Counted from the first letter of the stretch, positions 1 to 7,777 are shown. The stretch: DNA of 18,257 bases from an uncultured Collinsella sp. (GCA_937950325.1 CALFDJ010000005.1:1-18257); one strand, 5' to 3'. The notes: a model not told the origin generated them from the letters alone. Made by a program: numbers and translations.

Positions 1-49
1 GTGCCCTACCGGGAGTAGCCCCGACGGTTGACAAAACTATAGGAACACC
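1..49 (+). mobile_element. Right end of an IS110-type element (partial, window edge)
   Basis: These 49 bp recur as a perfect inverted copy at 18208-18256. They contain CGGTTGACAAAACTATAG (about 25-42), which is also found at the right end of the complete IS110-family element near 9865-9882. The remaining upstream bases differ from that element, so this is a related but distinct insertion sequence. A short hairpin CTAC/GTAG lies near the start. The transposase of this copy would lie to the left, outside the window. Identity with the other edge ends at position 49, which marks the element end plus a few bases of shared target. That the contig stopped at a repeated element is an inference. Confidence 0.7.
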
Positions 50-61
50 TAACTGGTAATG

Positions 62-85
62 AGCGGGGGATCCGCCACCCCCGCT
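62..85 (+). other. Hairpin between the IS end and the lipoprotein gene
   Basis: The arms AGCGGGGG (62-69) and CCCCCGCT (78-85) form a perfect 8 bp stem with an 8 nt loop. No clear T-run follows. It may be the remains of a terminator for a gene cut off by the insertion, or a leader hairpin of the lipoprotein mRNA. Confidence 0.4.
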
Positions 86-121
86 GCCTTCTATGGGTTT
101 CGTTCGATGAAGGAGGACACC

Positions 122-964
122 ATGAAGACAACGTTCAAAAAGTCCGTACTCGCATTTCTGACATGCGTCCTGGCGCTCGCCTTTGCCCTGACGGGCTGCA
201 GCGGCGGCGGCAAGGACCCCAAGGCCAACTTCGTCGGCAGCTGGGAACTCTCGGGTGGAACCGTGGATGGCGAAGAGCTGACCGATGAGTACATGAAGAT
301 GCTCGAGGATTGGGGTGTCCACTGTGTTCTGATTCTCGATGAGGACGGTACAGGTGCCCTCGACCTGTTCCTTGAAGTCATGGACCTTAAATGGGAGGCA
401 AAGGACGCCACCACCGTAACCATCACCGCCGAAGACGAGTCGCATGACATGAAGCTCAAGGACGGCAAACTCATCCTCGAAGAAGATGACGGCAATCTTG
501 TCTTTACCAAGTCCGACAAGGACCTGTCCGGTACGGTGAAGAAGGATCGCGAGGCGGCCGAGAAGGAAGAAGAGATCGATGAGGCCGTCGAAGACGAAGA
601 TGTCCAGAGCGTCGAAATCTCCCCCGCCGTCACCGTCGCCGATGACGACCTGTGCACCATCACCATCACCGAGAAGTTCAAGGACGACTGGGGCGACATC
701 GGCTTTGTCGTCAACATCACCAACAAGAGCGACAAGGACCTGACCTTCTACGCCCCCACCGGCAAGACCAACGTCAACGGCACCATGAAGGAAGCCTGGT
801 TCTCGGCTCACCTGATGCCCGGCACCAACGCCACCGAAGAGTTCACCTTCTCGAACGGCACACTCGATAGCCTTGACGACCTCGTCAACACGACCATCGG
901 CATCGATGCCTACCTGACCGATTCCTACGAGGACGTCGCCTCCTACAGCGCAACCATCGCGTAG
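122..964 (+). CDS. Secreted lipoprotein with lipocalin-like and C-terminal beta domains
   Basis: The start is ATG 122 because AGGAGG lies just upstream at about 111-116; a longer in-frame ORF from 59 has no such site. The 280-residue protein begins with a lysine-rich n-region and a hydrophobic segment ending in the lipobox L-T-G-C (Cys26), so it should be lipidated and anchored outside the membrane. Residues about 36-130 start with an N-F-V-G-S-W pattern and alternate short strands, as in small lipocalin-like domains. A strongly acidic linker follows at about 138-162. The C-terminal 115 residues are rich in beta strands and resemble DUF4352-type extracellular domains. The ligand is unknown. 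It stands alone and is transcribed toward the signalling operon, with a strong terminator between them. Extracellular lipoprotein is well supported; the domain names are tentative. Confidence 0.85.
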   Translation: MKTTFKKSVLAFLTCVLALAFALTGCSGGGKDPKANFVGSWELSGGTVDGEELTDEYMKMLEDWGVHCVLILDEDGTGALDLFLEVMDLKWEAKDATTVTITAEDESHDMKLKDGKLILEEDDGNLVFTKSDKDLSGTVKKDREAAEKEEEIDEAVEDEDVQSVEISPAVTVADDDLCTITITEKFKDDWGDIGFVVNITNKSDKDLTFYAPTGKTNVNGTMKEAWFSAHLMPGTNATEEFTFSNGTLDSLDDLVNTTIGIDAYLTDSYEDVASYSATIA

Positions 965-1012
965 CGGCACGTAACATCAGCCGCGGATTGGCGGACACAT
1001 CCGCGCACACCA

Positions 1013-1053
1013 GACGGGGCCGCAGGAGTTGATCCTGCGGCCCCGTCGTTTTT
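1013..1053 (+). terminator. Rho-independent terminator of the lipoprotein gene
   Basis: A perfect 15 bp G+C-rich stem (1013-1027 with 1033-1047) encloses a GTTGA loop and is followed by GTTTTT on the plus strand. It sits between convergent genes. The minus strand has no U-tract after the stem, so it mainly serves the lipoprotein gene. Confidence 0.9.
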
Positions 1054-1073
1054 ATGCCGATACGCAACGAGCG

Positions 1074-1694
1074 TTAGCGCTCCATGTTGGGAACGATGCT
1101 GCCCTCGGTCACCGCATGCACGGCCAAGCGCATGATGTTGTCGTAGCCGGTCTTGCTCAGGATCTCCGAGATGCGACGCTTGATGGTGCCCTCACTCATA
1201 AACAGCTCGGCCGCGATCTCGCGACGGCTCTTGCCCTCGCAGGCAAGGCGCAAAATCGATAGCTCAACATCGTCGAGTGCCGCCGTACCCGAAAAAATAC
1301 TCTCGGGCGGCTTGGGAAACGTGCAATAGCCCGCCAGCGTGGAGCGCATCACGGCGAACAGCTCGTCGATACCGACGTTCTTGTACACAAAGCTATCGAC
1401 GCCCGCCTCGCGGGCCTGATCGACAAAGGTGATCTCGGGCATGCCGGTCATGATAATGACGCGGCACTCGGGCAGTTGTTCTTTAATGCGCGCCGCCGCC
1501 ACGATGCCGTTGGAATCATGCTCGGTGCATACGTCCATCAGTATCATGTCCGGGCGCTCCTTGAGCGCGACACCCAAGGCCTCGGAAGCATCGGCAATGG
1601 CGGAAACAACGGTCATATCGGGCTGGTCGCCAACGGAACGCGCCAGGCTCTCGCGCAGGATGGCCTGGTCTTCGACTATAAGGACGCGGATCAT
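1074..1694 (-). CDS. LuxR/NarL-family two-component response regulator
   Basis: This 206-residue protein has a receiver domain followed by a LuxR-type helix-turn-helix. In the receiver, the acidic pair E8-D9, the probable phospho-acceptor Asp54 (in ILMDV), Thr83 and Lys105 are all in their expected places. The output domain (about 140-205) carries the typical LuxR pattern: LRLACEGKSRREIAAELFMS, then GTIKRRISEILSKTGYDN. It is the last gene of a three-gene operon. Its ATG overlaps the stop of the upstream histidine kinase gene by 4 bp (ATGA), implying translational coupling. It should bind DNA as a dimer after phosphorylation by that kinase. The target genes cannot be read from the sequence. 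The family assignment is firm. Confidence 0.95.
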   Translation of the reverse strand: MIRVLIVEDQAILRESLARSVGDQPDMTVVSAIADASEALGVALKERPDMILMDVCTEHDSNGIVAAARIKEQLPECRVIIMTGMPEITFVDQAREAGVDSFVYKNVGIDELFAVMRSTLAGYCTFPKPPESIFSGTAALDDVELSILRLACEGKSRREIAAELFMSEGTIKRRISEILSKTGYDNIMRLAVHAVTEGSIVPNMER

Positions 1695-3184
1695 GAGCTT
1701 CTCCTTTGAGCTGTGGCGCTGGCGTTGAGCGGGATGGACACCGCAAGCGTAAAGAGCGGGGCGGCATGGACCTCTAGGCTGCCACCCAGATCTTGCGCGA
1801 CATGCCTCATACCTGGGATACCCGTTCCCTCGCGATACGATACGGGTGCAGGCGCGCCGTCGTTAGAAACGGTCATCCGCGCAACAGCGCTGTCTTCCGA
1901 CGTCTCCCGCCACAGGCGCACATGGACCCGATGGGCCTGTGCATGCTTGGTGGCATTGGTCGAGGCTTCGCGGATAATCTGCAGAAAGGCTGCAGCGACA
2001 CGCGCGTCCTCAGGCAGCGCCCCCTCAACATCGATCTGCACACTCACCAGGCCAAAAGCATGGACGATATCACCCAGCTGCTCTGCAGGCTCGCTGGCAC
2101 CACCACTGCGCAAATCGGCGGCAATTGAGCGTAGCAACGGGTCGATCTGCTCGAGCGACTCATCGTCCAGACGCCCCTCCTCCAAATAGCGATGAAGAAT
2201 GGACAGGCGCTGCCCGATCACATCGTGAACGCGGGCTCGCATACGTAGGTAGGCCGCATTGTCGGCAACCTTTTTAACTTCTTCGATCTGGGACTGGAGC
2301 TCTTGGCCCGCAAGCTCAAGCAGGTGGTTTGCTTGCGCCAAGCGGTCGTAGGCGTGTGCGTATTCCGTCACGTCCAGTCCGATAATGCGCTCAAAGAGGC
2401 GGCCCGAAACCATAACGTCATCGTGCACAAACAAGCGAATCTCGGCGGGAGAAACCTCGACCACCGCCCGCGCCTCACCAAAGCGGTCCAGATTAATCCG
2501 CACGCGGTTCTGGCTGCTTTCGGGCATTTGCATGCTAAGTTTGCGCAGGTCGTTCCATGTGCCGCTCATGTCACCTAGATCGGTGGGCATATGAAGCTCC
2601 ACCAGGTTTTTGCGCATGCAGCGGTTCATGAGCAGCGGACGGCCCCTCGGGTCCAGATACAGGATGCCCACGGGAATCACGTTGATGGTCTCGATCGTCG
2701 AGAACGCGGTGATATCCTCCTGGCGGTTACGGACGTCCATCAAGAGCGCCGCGATGGAACGGAACAGGAAGAACGCTCCCTCTGCGATAAGGACAACGGT
2801 CCACGCCGAGCCCATGGCAAAAACCACCGGCGGCGTCACGGCGACAACAAGCAGCAGCTCGACCAGCATGACGGGGCGACGATAGCGCACCATAAGCACC
2901 ACGCCATAGGCAAAGATTGCGGCATTGAGCCACAGCGCTCCGCCCATTGCCCTGGCGCAAACGTCAAGCGGCGCCACCAGATACGAGCCAGACGACGCGA
3001 ACAGGATAAGCGCCGAAACCACCAGGTGAAGCACGAGGCTCGCCTCGTAGGTGCAAACCGCCTTACGGTTATAGGACGAGCGGCGCGATGCGATGAGCGG
3101 AACGTGGATCGTCTGCAGGCACGCAGCCAGGGCAAAGACAATATCGAGTGCAACGATTTGGGGAAGGATGAGCGAAATCTGCAT
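1691..3184 (-). CDS. Membrane sensor histidine kinase (HisKA_3/NarL-partner type)
   Basis: The start is taken at ATG 3184, with GGTGAG five bases upstream; GTG 3190, overlapping the previous stop codon, is an alternative. The N-terminal 150 residues form about five hydrophobic segments. A PAS-like region follows (about 165-275), then a short coiled coil (about 280-310). The dimerisation and phosphotransfer helix has the pattern RMRARVHDVIGQRLS, with His about 320 as the likely phospho-acceptor. An HATPase module follows, with N-box REASTNATKHA (Asn about 410), SNDG and the G-box GTGIPGMRHVAQDLGG. This is the architecture of kinases paired with LuxR-type regulators, and such a regulator is encoded next with a 4 bp overlap. 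The signal is unknown. The upstream receptor-like protein probably supplies or modulates it. Confidence 0.93.
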   Translation of the reverse strand: MQISLILPQIVALDIVFALAACLQTIHVPLIASRRSSYNRKAVCTYEASLVLHLVVSALILFASSGSYLVAPLDVCARAMGGALWLNAAIFAYGVVLMVRYRRPVMLVELLLVVAVTPPVVFAMGSAWTVVLIAEGAFFLFRSIAALLMDVRNRQEDITAFSTIETINVIPVGILYLDPRGRPLLMNRCMRKNLVELHMPTDLGDMSGTWNDLRKLSMQMPESSQNRVRINLDRFGEARAVVEVSPAEIRLFVHDDVMVSGRLFERIIGLDVTEYAHAYDRLAQANHLLELAGQELQSQIEEVKKVADNAAYLRMRARVHDVIGQRLSILHRYLEEGRLDDESLEQIDPLLRSIAADLRSGGASEPAEQLGDIVHAFGLVSVQIDVEGALPEDARVAAAFLQIIREASTNATKHAQAHRVHVRLWRETSEDSAVARMTVSNDGAPAPVSYREGTGIPGMRHVAQDLGGSLEVHAAPLFTLAVSIPLNASATAQRRSS

Positions 3185-3186
3185 CG

Positions 3187-5070
3187 TCACTCACCCGCCC
3201 GCGGCATCAACACGATCATACGCAACTGGCCGGGTTCGCCCTCAAGGCGGTATGCCACGTTGCGCCCTTGCAGAGCGCTTTCGAGCTCTTGCGCAGCGGG
3301 CGTCTGCGAAAGATCTTCATCATCGTTGGAAAAAAGCGTGGCACGCAGCTCGACACTGCACCGGTCATGGTCGCCCAAGTGATACATAAGCGCCGGATGG
3401 TCGGTGGTGTAGGCAAAAAACGCAAAGTCATACACGCAGTCGTACAGGGCGCTTACTGTACTGGCGTGCATCGGGCGCCGTATGGCGATAATCGAGGCGC
3501 AATCGATATCGATGGTGCGCAGGTCGCTTGCGAGCTCGTTGGCAATGAGCTGAATGCGGTCGCGATCAAAGCCGCTCTCCCCGTGCTGCGCCAACGTGAG
3601 TGACCCCTTGCGCTTGCAATAGGCGACGAGCATCTTGGCGCGCTGCAGCATGCGGTAACGCTCGTGCGAAGACACTTCGTCGGTCAACGGCGACAGCGAG
3701 CTCAGCAGGTCGTACATCCCTTCGAGCGCGCGGGCAAGCGCTTGATCCACGTCTTGGACCAGCAAGGTCTCGGCCTCTTGATCTGCCAAATGCGTCTTAA
3801 GGTCGTAGTCGGCGGCGAGCAGCTCATTTTGACGCTGCAGTTCCATGCGACGATGTGCCAGTTCACGGTTAAGCTCGTTGAGATCCGACACGTCTTGGGC
3901 AAGCAGGGCCGATCCGCCCAGCAGTGGAAAGGCACGGTACATCACATCGGGATCGGACGCCACGGCAAAGGCATGGGCGCGGCTGTGCGCCTGGGTCCGC
4001 AACTCCTCGCGCACGCCTACCGGCATTGGCTTTGACACTGGCGTGGCATAGACTTCCTGCAGGTCGCGCGTTAGAACTTTGAGGTCAAGCGGCAAGGTGT
4101 CGAAAATGCCGGCGATGTCGTGATATGACGGAACGACACCGCAATCGAGACAGATTTCCATCGCCACCACGCACAAGACGCAATAGATGAGCGAGAAGTT
4201 GAGCCTCCATGCCCAGGGCACGCGCAACGCATATGAGATGGCAAAGAACGCGCCGCCCAGCAGCACGAGCGCCGCCGTGCCCGAGAAACGTTGGATGCGA
4301 AAGGACGAGGACCGGCCCACCAGGATAAAAAAGGCCACGAAGTTAAAGGCCGTCCACACGAGGACGGCGAAATAACCCCAGCCGTACGTGTAATCGTTAC
4401 TCCAGGTGTCGCTTGTACGGTCAAAGTGGAAGACCTGCTGGTGAAAATCGTTGGTGAGAACAAATCCGATAAGCAGGATAGCCACAATCCACAGCGCAGC
4501 GCAGTAGCGGCGACCCAGGCGGTGTTGCTCCAGGCCCGCAAGGCGCAAACCACACAACTGGTAGAGCAGCGGAATGAGCGTCATGGGCACGTAGTACAGG
4601 TACCACAGCACGGTGGCATAGAACGGCGTGAACGACTTGTACTTGAGAATGACTTCGATCATCCACAGGGCGCAGATGGTGGCGATGGCAACAAGGCGGC
4701 GGCGCAGCACATAGTCCAAACAGCGCAGATAGACCGATACGCCCCAAATTGAAAATACTATTGCGGCGACAAGCAGCGGGAGAGAGCTCGAATGGACGAG
4801 CGCATCCACGACCTCTTCGGACACCTCGCTATGGGCGGGCACGGCGTTAGAAAGTTTGGCGTCGAAGGCGAACAGCGACGGCAAGACCGCCAAAAGCATG
4901 AGGAACAGCGCGGTGATGACACCGGCGATAGCAAAGACGCGGTGGCGGTACACCTGATGTGTTATGCCAACAAGGAATCGCGGCATGGCGAAGAGCCTGC
5001 CGCCCCTGGGATCCGCCACGAGAGCGGATCGGGCGGCCGCGTGGCCGATATGTCGCTCGCGGGTACCCAT
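3187..5070 (-). CDS. 7TM receptor-like sensor with degenerate kinase module
   Basis: I chose ATG 5070 (627 residues). The in-frame TTG at 5139 lies inside a terminator hairpin, and ATG 4986 has no better ribosome site. About seven or eight hydrophobic segments span residues 45-310. The stretch around LWYLYYVPMTLIPLLY resembles the N-terminal 7TM region of some sensor kinases. A hydrophilic part with a heptad-like helix (about 394-445, rich in Leu, Glu and Gln) links to a C-terminal module. There, helices and strands sit where a HisKA_3/HATPase pair would be, but I see no phospho-acceptor His motif, no N-box and no glycine-rich G-box. It looks like a pseudokinase or co-sensor. Its stop is translationally coupled to the true kinase gene. 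A role as the ligand-binding partner of that kinase is inference. Confidence 0.8.
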   Translation of the reverse strand: MGTRERHIGHAAARSALVADPRGGRLFAMPRFLVGITHQVYRHRVFAIAGVITALFLMLLAVLPSLFAFDAKLSNAVPAHSEVSEEVVDALVHSSSLPLLVAAIVFSIWGVSVYLRCLDYVLRRRLVAIATICALWMIEVILKYKSFTPFYATVLWYLYYVPMTLIPLLYQLCGLRLAGLEQHRLGRRYCAALWIVAILLIGFVLTNDFHQQVFHFDRTSDTWSNDYTYGWGYFAVLVWTAFNFVAFFILVGRSSSFRIQRFSGTAALVLLGGAFFAISYALRVPWAWRLNFSLIYCVLCVVAMEICLDCGVVPSYHDIAGIFDTLPLDLKVLTRDLQEVYATPVSKPMPVGVREELRTQAHSRAHAFAVASDPDVMYRAFPLLGGSALLAQDVSDLNELNRELAHRRMELQRQNELLAADYDLKTHLADQEAETLLVQDVDQALARALEGMYDLLSSLSPLTDEVSSHERYRMLQRAKMLVAYCKRKGSLTLAQHGESGFDRDRIQLIANELASDLRTIDIDCASIIAIRRPMHASTVSALYDCVYDFAFFAYTTDHPALMYHLGDHDRCSVELRATLFSNDDEDLSQTPAAQELESALQGRNVAYRLEGEPGQLRMIVLMPRAGE

Positions 5071-5079
5071 AGTGCTTTT

Positions 5080-5108
5080 AGTGTACCGACAGATGGGTCG
5101 AAAAAGCG
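5080..5108 (-). promoter_or_regulatory. Possible near-leaderless promoter of the signalling operon
   Basis: On the minus strand TACACT (5085-5080) lies nine bases before ATG 5070. Transcription from it would start about 3 nt upstream of the ATG. The -35 position carries only CGCTTT, and no Shine-Dalgarno sequence precedes the ATG, which fits a near-leaderless mRNA. The support is weak. Confidence 0.3.
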
Positions 5109-5137
5109 GGCCGCATGTCCCAAAATCCGCAGACGGC

Positions 5138-5176
5138 AAGGCGCCCGGCGAGCATTAACTGCTCGCCGGGCGCCTT
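5138..5176 (-). terminator. Terminator hairpin after the GH1 gene
   Basis: A perfect 16 bp inverted repeat (5138-5153 with 5161-5176) with a 7 nt loop lies 37 bp past the stop of the glucosidase gene. It separates that gene from the signalling operon. The minus-strand stem ends in CCTT but has only a poor U-tract, so termination may be imperfect. Confidence 0.7.
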
Positions 5177-5212
5177 GGTTAGGAGACTCTGAAGTTAAGC
5201 GTCTCAACTTCT

Positions 5213-6643
5213 TTAGGACAGGTCCTCACCATTAGAAGCAATAACTTTCTTGTACCAGTCGAAGCTCTTCTTCTTGGAACGCTTGAGGGTGCCGTTGCCC
5301 GCATCATCGCGGTCGACATAGATAAAGCCGTAGCGCTTGGACATCTCGCCTGTGCCGGCAGACACCAGGTCGATCGGGCCCCAGGTGGTGTAGCCCAGCA
5401 GGTCAACGCCGTCCTCGGTCACCGCATCACGCATCGCGGCGATATGCTGGCGCAGGTAGTCGATGCGGTAGTCGTCGTTGATGGAGCCGTCCTCCTCGAC
5501 AACATCCTTGGCGCCCAGGCCGTTCTCGACCACAAACAGCGGCTTCTGATAACGGTCGTACAGGTCGTTAAGGGTGATGCGGAAGCCCAGCGGATCGATG
5601 GCCCAGCCCCACTGGCTCTCCTGCAGGTAGGGGTTCTTGGCGCCGGCGAAGGCGTTGCCCTGGGTGCGCTCGACATCGGGGTTATCGGCACCGGCGGAGC
5701 AACGGGTGCTGTAATAGCTAAAGTTGATGAAGTCGACGGTGTGGGCGGCCAGGATTTCGCGGTCCTCGTCCGTCATGCCCACATCGATGCCCAGGCGCTC
5801 GAGCTTCTTGACGGCATAGGCCGGGTAGTAGCCGCGGCTCTGGACGTCGACGAAGAAGTAGTTGTCCTGGTTATCGAGCTGCGCCTGGCGCACATCGCCC
5901 GGACGGCAGCTGTAGGGGTAGTAGCTACCTGCGGCGAGCATGCAGCCGATCTTGACCTCAGGGTCGATCTCGTGAGCGATCTTGGTTGCCCAAGCGCTGG
6001 CGACGAGCTCGTTGTGGGCGGCCAGGTACTCGACAGCCTCCTTGTTCTCTCCCTCCTCAAAGACCAGACCGGCACCCATAAACGGCAGGTGCAGAATCAT
6101 ATTGATCTCGTTGAAGGTAAGCCAGTACTTCACCAGGCCCTTGTAGCGGGTGAAGATCGTGATCGCGAGGTTCTTGTAGAAGTCGATGAGCTTGCGGTTG
6201 CGCCAGCCGCCATACTCCTTGATGAGGTGAATCGGGCAGTCGAAGTGCGTGATGGTCACGAGCGGCTCGATGCCGTGCGCCTGGCACTCGCGGAACACGT
6301 CCTCGTAGAAGGCCAGGCCAGCCTCATTGGGCTCGGTCTCGTCGCCGTTGGGGAAGATGCGGGTCCACGCCAGGCTCATGCGGAAGGTCTTAAAGCCCAT
6401 CTCGGCAAAGAGGGCGATGTCCTCCTTGTAGTGGTGGTAGAAATCGATGCCGGTCTGCGCGGGGTAGTAATAGCCGTCCTCGAAGTCGAGCATTTTACGC
6501 TGGCCGGAGACCACCGCATAGCGCTCGGGGCCGTGCGGAGCCACGTCCACGTTGGCAAGGCCGCGGCCGTCCACGTTGTAGGCGCCCTCGCACTGGTTAG
6601 CAGCCGTCGCGCCGCCCCACAGGAAGTCTTTACGAAAAGCCAT
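5213..6643 (-). CDS. 6-phospho-beta-glucosidase, glycoside hydrolase family 1
   Basis: This 476-residue protein has the full-length GH1 layout. It opens with FLWGGATAANQCEGA. The acid/base Glu179 lies in LTFNEIN and the nucleophile Glu373 in FVVENGLG. The C-terminal SKRYGFIYVD (from Ser435) matches the Ser-Lys-Tyr phosphate-binding set of 6-phospho-glycosidases, so the substrate is probably a PTS-imported, 6-phosphorylated beta-glucoside such as cellobiose, salicin or arbutin phosphate. Hydrolysis would give glucose 6-phosphate in the cytoplasm. The ATG is preceded by AAAGGA at proper spacing. No PTS permease or antiterminator gene is adjacent, so its partner transporter must be elsewhere. 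The gene ends in a hairpin terminator. Confidence 0.95.
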   Translation of the reverse strand: MAFRKDFLWGGATAANQCEGAYNVDGRGLANVDVAPHGPERYAVVSGQRKMLDFEDGYYYPAQTGIDFYHHYKEDIALFAEMGFKTFRMSLAWTRIFPNGDETEPNEAGLAFYEDVFRECQAHGIEPLVTITHFDCPIHLIKEYGGWRNRKLIDFYKNLAITIFTRYKGLVKYWLTFNEINMILHLPFMGAGLVFEEGENKEAVEYLAAHNELVASAWATKIAHEIDPEVKIGCMLAAGSYYPYSCRPGDVRQAQLDNQDNYFFVDVQSRGYYPAYAVKKLERLGIDVGMTDEDREILAAHTVDFINFSYYSTRCSAGADNPDVERTQGNAFAGAKNPYLQESQWGWAIDPLGFRITLNDLYDRYQKPLFVVENGLGAKDVVEEDGSINDDYRIDYLRQHIAAMRDAVTEDGVDLLGYTTWGPIDLVSAGTGEMSKRYGFIYVDRDDAGNGTLKRSKKKSFDWYKKVIASNGEDLS

Positions 6644-6679
6644 GCATCGATCCTTTCATACGCTGCTTGTCGTGGTTTC

Positions 6680-6708
6680 AGTATCCCCGCAAATAGGGCC
6701 TCGCCCAA
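6680..6708 (-). promoter_or_regulatory. Candidate sigma-70 type promoter of the GH1 gene
   Basis: On the minus strand TTGGGC (6708-6703) and GATACT (6685-6680) are separated by exactly 17 bp. The -10 lies about 36 bp upstream of the ATG. The hexamers are a moderate match to consensus. Confidence 0.45.
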
Positions 6709-6791
6709 CGACAGCGACGCAGGCCGACACTTCTTTTCGCACACGGCGGCCCGGCAGCCGCCCCCGTCTGACACTTTCTGATACCGCCGCC

Positions 6792-6834
6792 CCAAACCAC
6801 CACAAAGGGGACAGGCACCTTTGTGGCGGCTTGG
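6792..6834. repeat. Intergenic hairpin repeat with GGGGACAGG core
   Basis: Arms 6792-6808 and 6818-6834 pair over 17 positions with two exceptions. Those two become G-U pairs if read as minus-strand RNA. The centre is CCACAAAGG ... CCTTTGTGG around GGGACAGGC. The form is that of a REP-like extragenic palindrome. It may also act as a terminator or mRNA stabiliser after the DUF4867 gene. Confidence 0.6.
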
Positions 6835-6840
6835 GCCCGG

Positions 6841-6981
6841 TTTGTCTCGATCTGTAACAGGTAGACCGCCAAAACCGGGCTTGGCGTTACAGATTGAGAT
6901 TGTTCGGTCTGTCCCTGCAGTTTGTCTCGATCTGTAACAGGTAGAGACGATTTAGCCCGCTAGATGTTACAGATCGAGACA
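6841..6981. repeat. Tandem pair of TCTCGATCTGTAAC inverted repeats
   Basis: The motif occurs twice directly (6845-6858 and 6925-6938), each followed by an inverted partner (6886-6899 and 6965-6981). The first hairpin has one mismatch. The second is perfect over 17 bp (6923-6939 with 6965-6981). The second arm ends 8 bp from the DUF4867 stop codon. The twin-hairpin arrangement is typical of REP/BIME-like intergenic repeats. I cannot count genomic copies here. With the hairpin to the left and the candidate promoter, this accounts for most of the 345 bp gap 6644-6988. Confidence 0.75.
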
Positions 6982-6988
6982 GAAGATT

Positions 6989-7633
6989 CTAGTCGCAGGT
7001 GATGTCGAGGTTTTTGCCGATGAGACCTACGTAGCCGCCCTCGGCAGCCTTGGGGCTGTCGGCGTGGCAGAGGACCCACTTGTCGGCCTTCCAGTAGCAG
7101 TAGCTGTCACCGGTGGCAGGCATGTCGGCTGCGGCCTCGGGGCGCGGGCCGTTGGTGCCCGCCGGCAGCGCCACCATCACCTGGAAGCCGCCTTCGTCGA
7201 CCATGCAGGGCGTATAGTGGAGCGTGGTGTTGAAGACCTCAACAACCGTACCCGCCGGCACGCGGAACGCCTTGACGCACGCGGTGTCGAGCTTGCCGTC
7301 CTCGATCTCCCAGCGATGCGCCACGAGCAGAATAAAATCGCGGGCGCCCAGGTTAAACTCGCTGGCGCGGTGGTACTCCAGGCAGTTGAGACGCGTGTTG
7401 TGGCCGTTGCACCAGCCGAGCTGGAAGGGACGGCCGCCAAACATGAGAAAGCCCAGTTTATCGGCATCCTTGACGCCCTCGAGCTCCGGCGCGCTTGCAA
7501 CGTACTTGCTGCCCTCGGGAATGGGCGTGGCAGAGAGTGCCTCGAGCACGGGCGACGTGAGCTCGGACGGGACGTCATCCCAAACGTTGCCATAGGATTT
7601 GAACTCGGGATCGTTGACAGAGTAGATATGCAT
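6989..7633 (-). CDS. DUF4867 family protein (cupin-like, function unknown)
   Basis: The start is ATG 7633, because AGGAG lies five bases upstream; GTG 7639 would overlap that site. The 214-residue protein fits the DUF4867 family: an N-terminal Y-S-V-N-D-P-E-F pattern, a central beta-rich region with LEYHRASEFNLG and LLVAHRWEI, and VPAGTVVEVFNTTLHYTPC, which reads like a cupin barrel with conserved His and Glu residues. Families like this are often found near carbohydrate or sugar-phosphate genes, but the reaction is not known to me and I do not assign one. It has its own promoter and operator-like palindrome and is separated from luxS by a strong terminator, so it is probably transcribed alone. 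Confidence 0.8.
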   Translation of the reverse strand: MHIYSVNDPEFKSYGNVWDDVPSELTSPVLEALSATPIPEGSKYVASAPELEGVKDADKLGFLMFGGRPFQLGWCNGHNTRLNCLEYHRASEFNLGARDFILLVAHRWEIEDGKLDTACVKAFRVPAGTVVEVFNTTLHYTPCMVDEGGFQVMVALPAGTNGPRPEAAADMPATGDSYCYWKADKWVLCHADSPKAAEGGYVGLIGKNLDITCD

Positions 7634-7642
7634 GTTCACTCC

Positions 7643-7690
7643 TGTTCGTAAATGTGACTATACGAACATTCTAGAACAAACATGAGCGAT
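7643..7690 (-). promoter_or_regulatory. Promoter and operator-like palindrome of the DUF4867 gene
   Basis: TGTTCGTA (7643-7650) and TACGAACA (7661-7668) form a perfect 8 bp inverted repeat with a 10 bp spacer. On the minus strand a possible -10 TAGAAT (7673-7668) with TTCAAA 17 bp upstream abuts it, so a bound repressor would cover the transcription start. A second candidate -10, TATAGT, lies inside the palindrome. The palindrome is clear; the promoter hexamers are approximate. Confidence 0.5.
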
Positions 7691-7716
7691 TTTGAACGCT
7701 CGTCCCGACCAATCAA

Positions 7717-7748
7717 CAAAAAGGCGCCCCCGCATAAGCGAAGGCGCC
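7717..7748 (-). terminator. Rho-independent terminator of luxS
   Basis: On the minus strand the stem GGCGCC-TT-CGC, loop TTAT, GCG-GG-GGCGCC (7748-7723) pairs fully with two T-G wobbles and is followed by TTTTT (7722-7718). It starts 30 bp after the luxS stop. Confidence 0.9.
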
Positions 7749-7777
7749 CAATGCGCTCGTTTTGGGCGATAAAGCTC

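Noticed and set aside
25..62. Hybrid promoter from the IS right end driving the lipoprotein gene
   Set aside because: TTGACA at 28-33 has no -10 at 16-18 bp; the nearest candidate is 23 bp away. The same is true at the right edge.
3187..5139. Start of the receptor-like gene at TTG 5139
   Set aside because: It lies within the terminator hairpin 5138-5176 and has no ribosome site.
5444..6781. Long plus-strand ORF opposite the glucosidase gene
   Set aside because: It is a mirror of the GH1 coding frame with no motif of its own; the same holds for long antisense frames opposite the acyltransferase (12944-14095) and the transporter (14912-16066).
6841..6981. Repeated TCTCGATCTGTAAC units as a CRISPR array
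   Set aside because: Only two direct copies, each with an inverted partner, unequal spacing and no cas genes.
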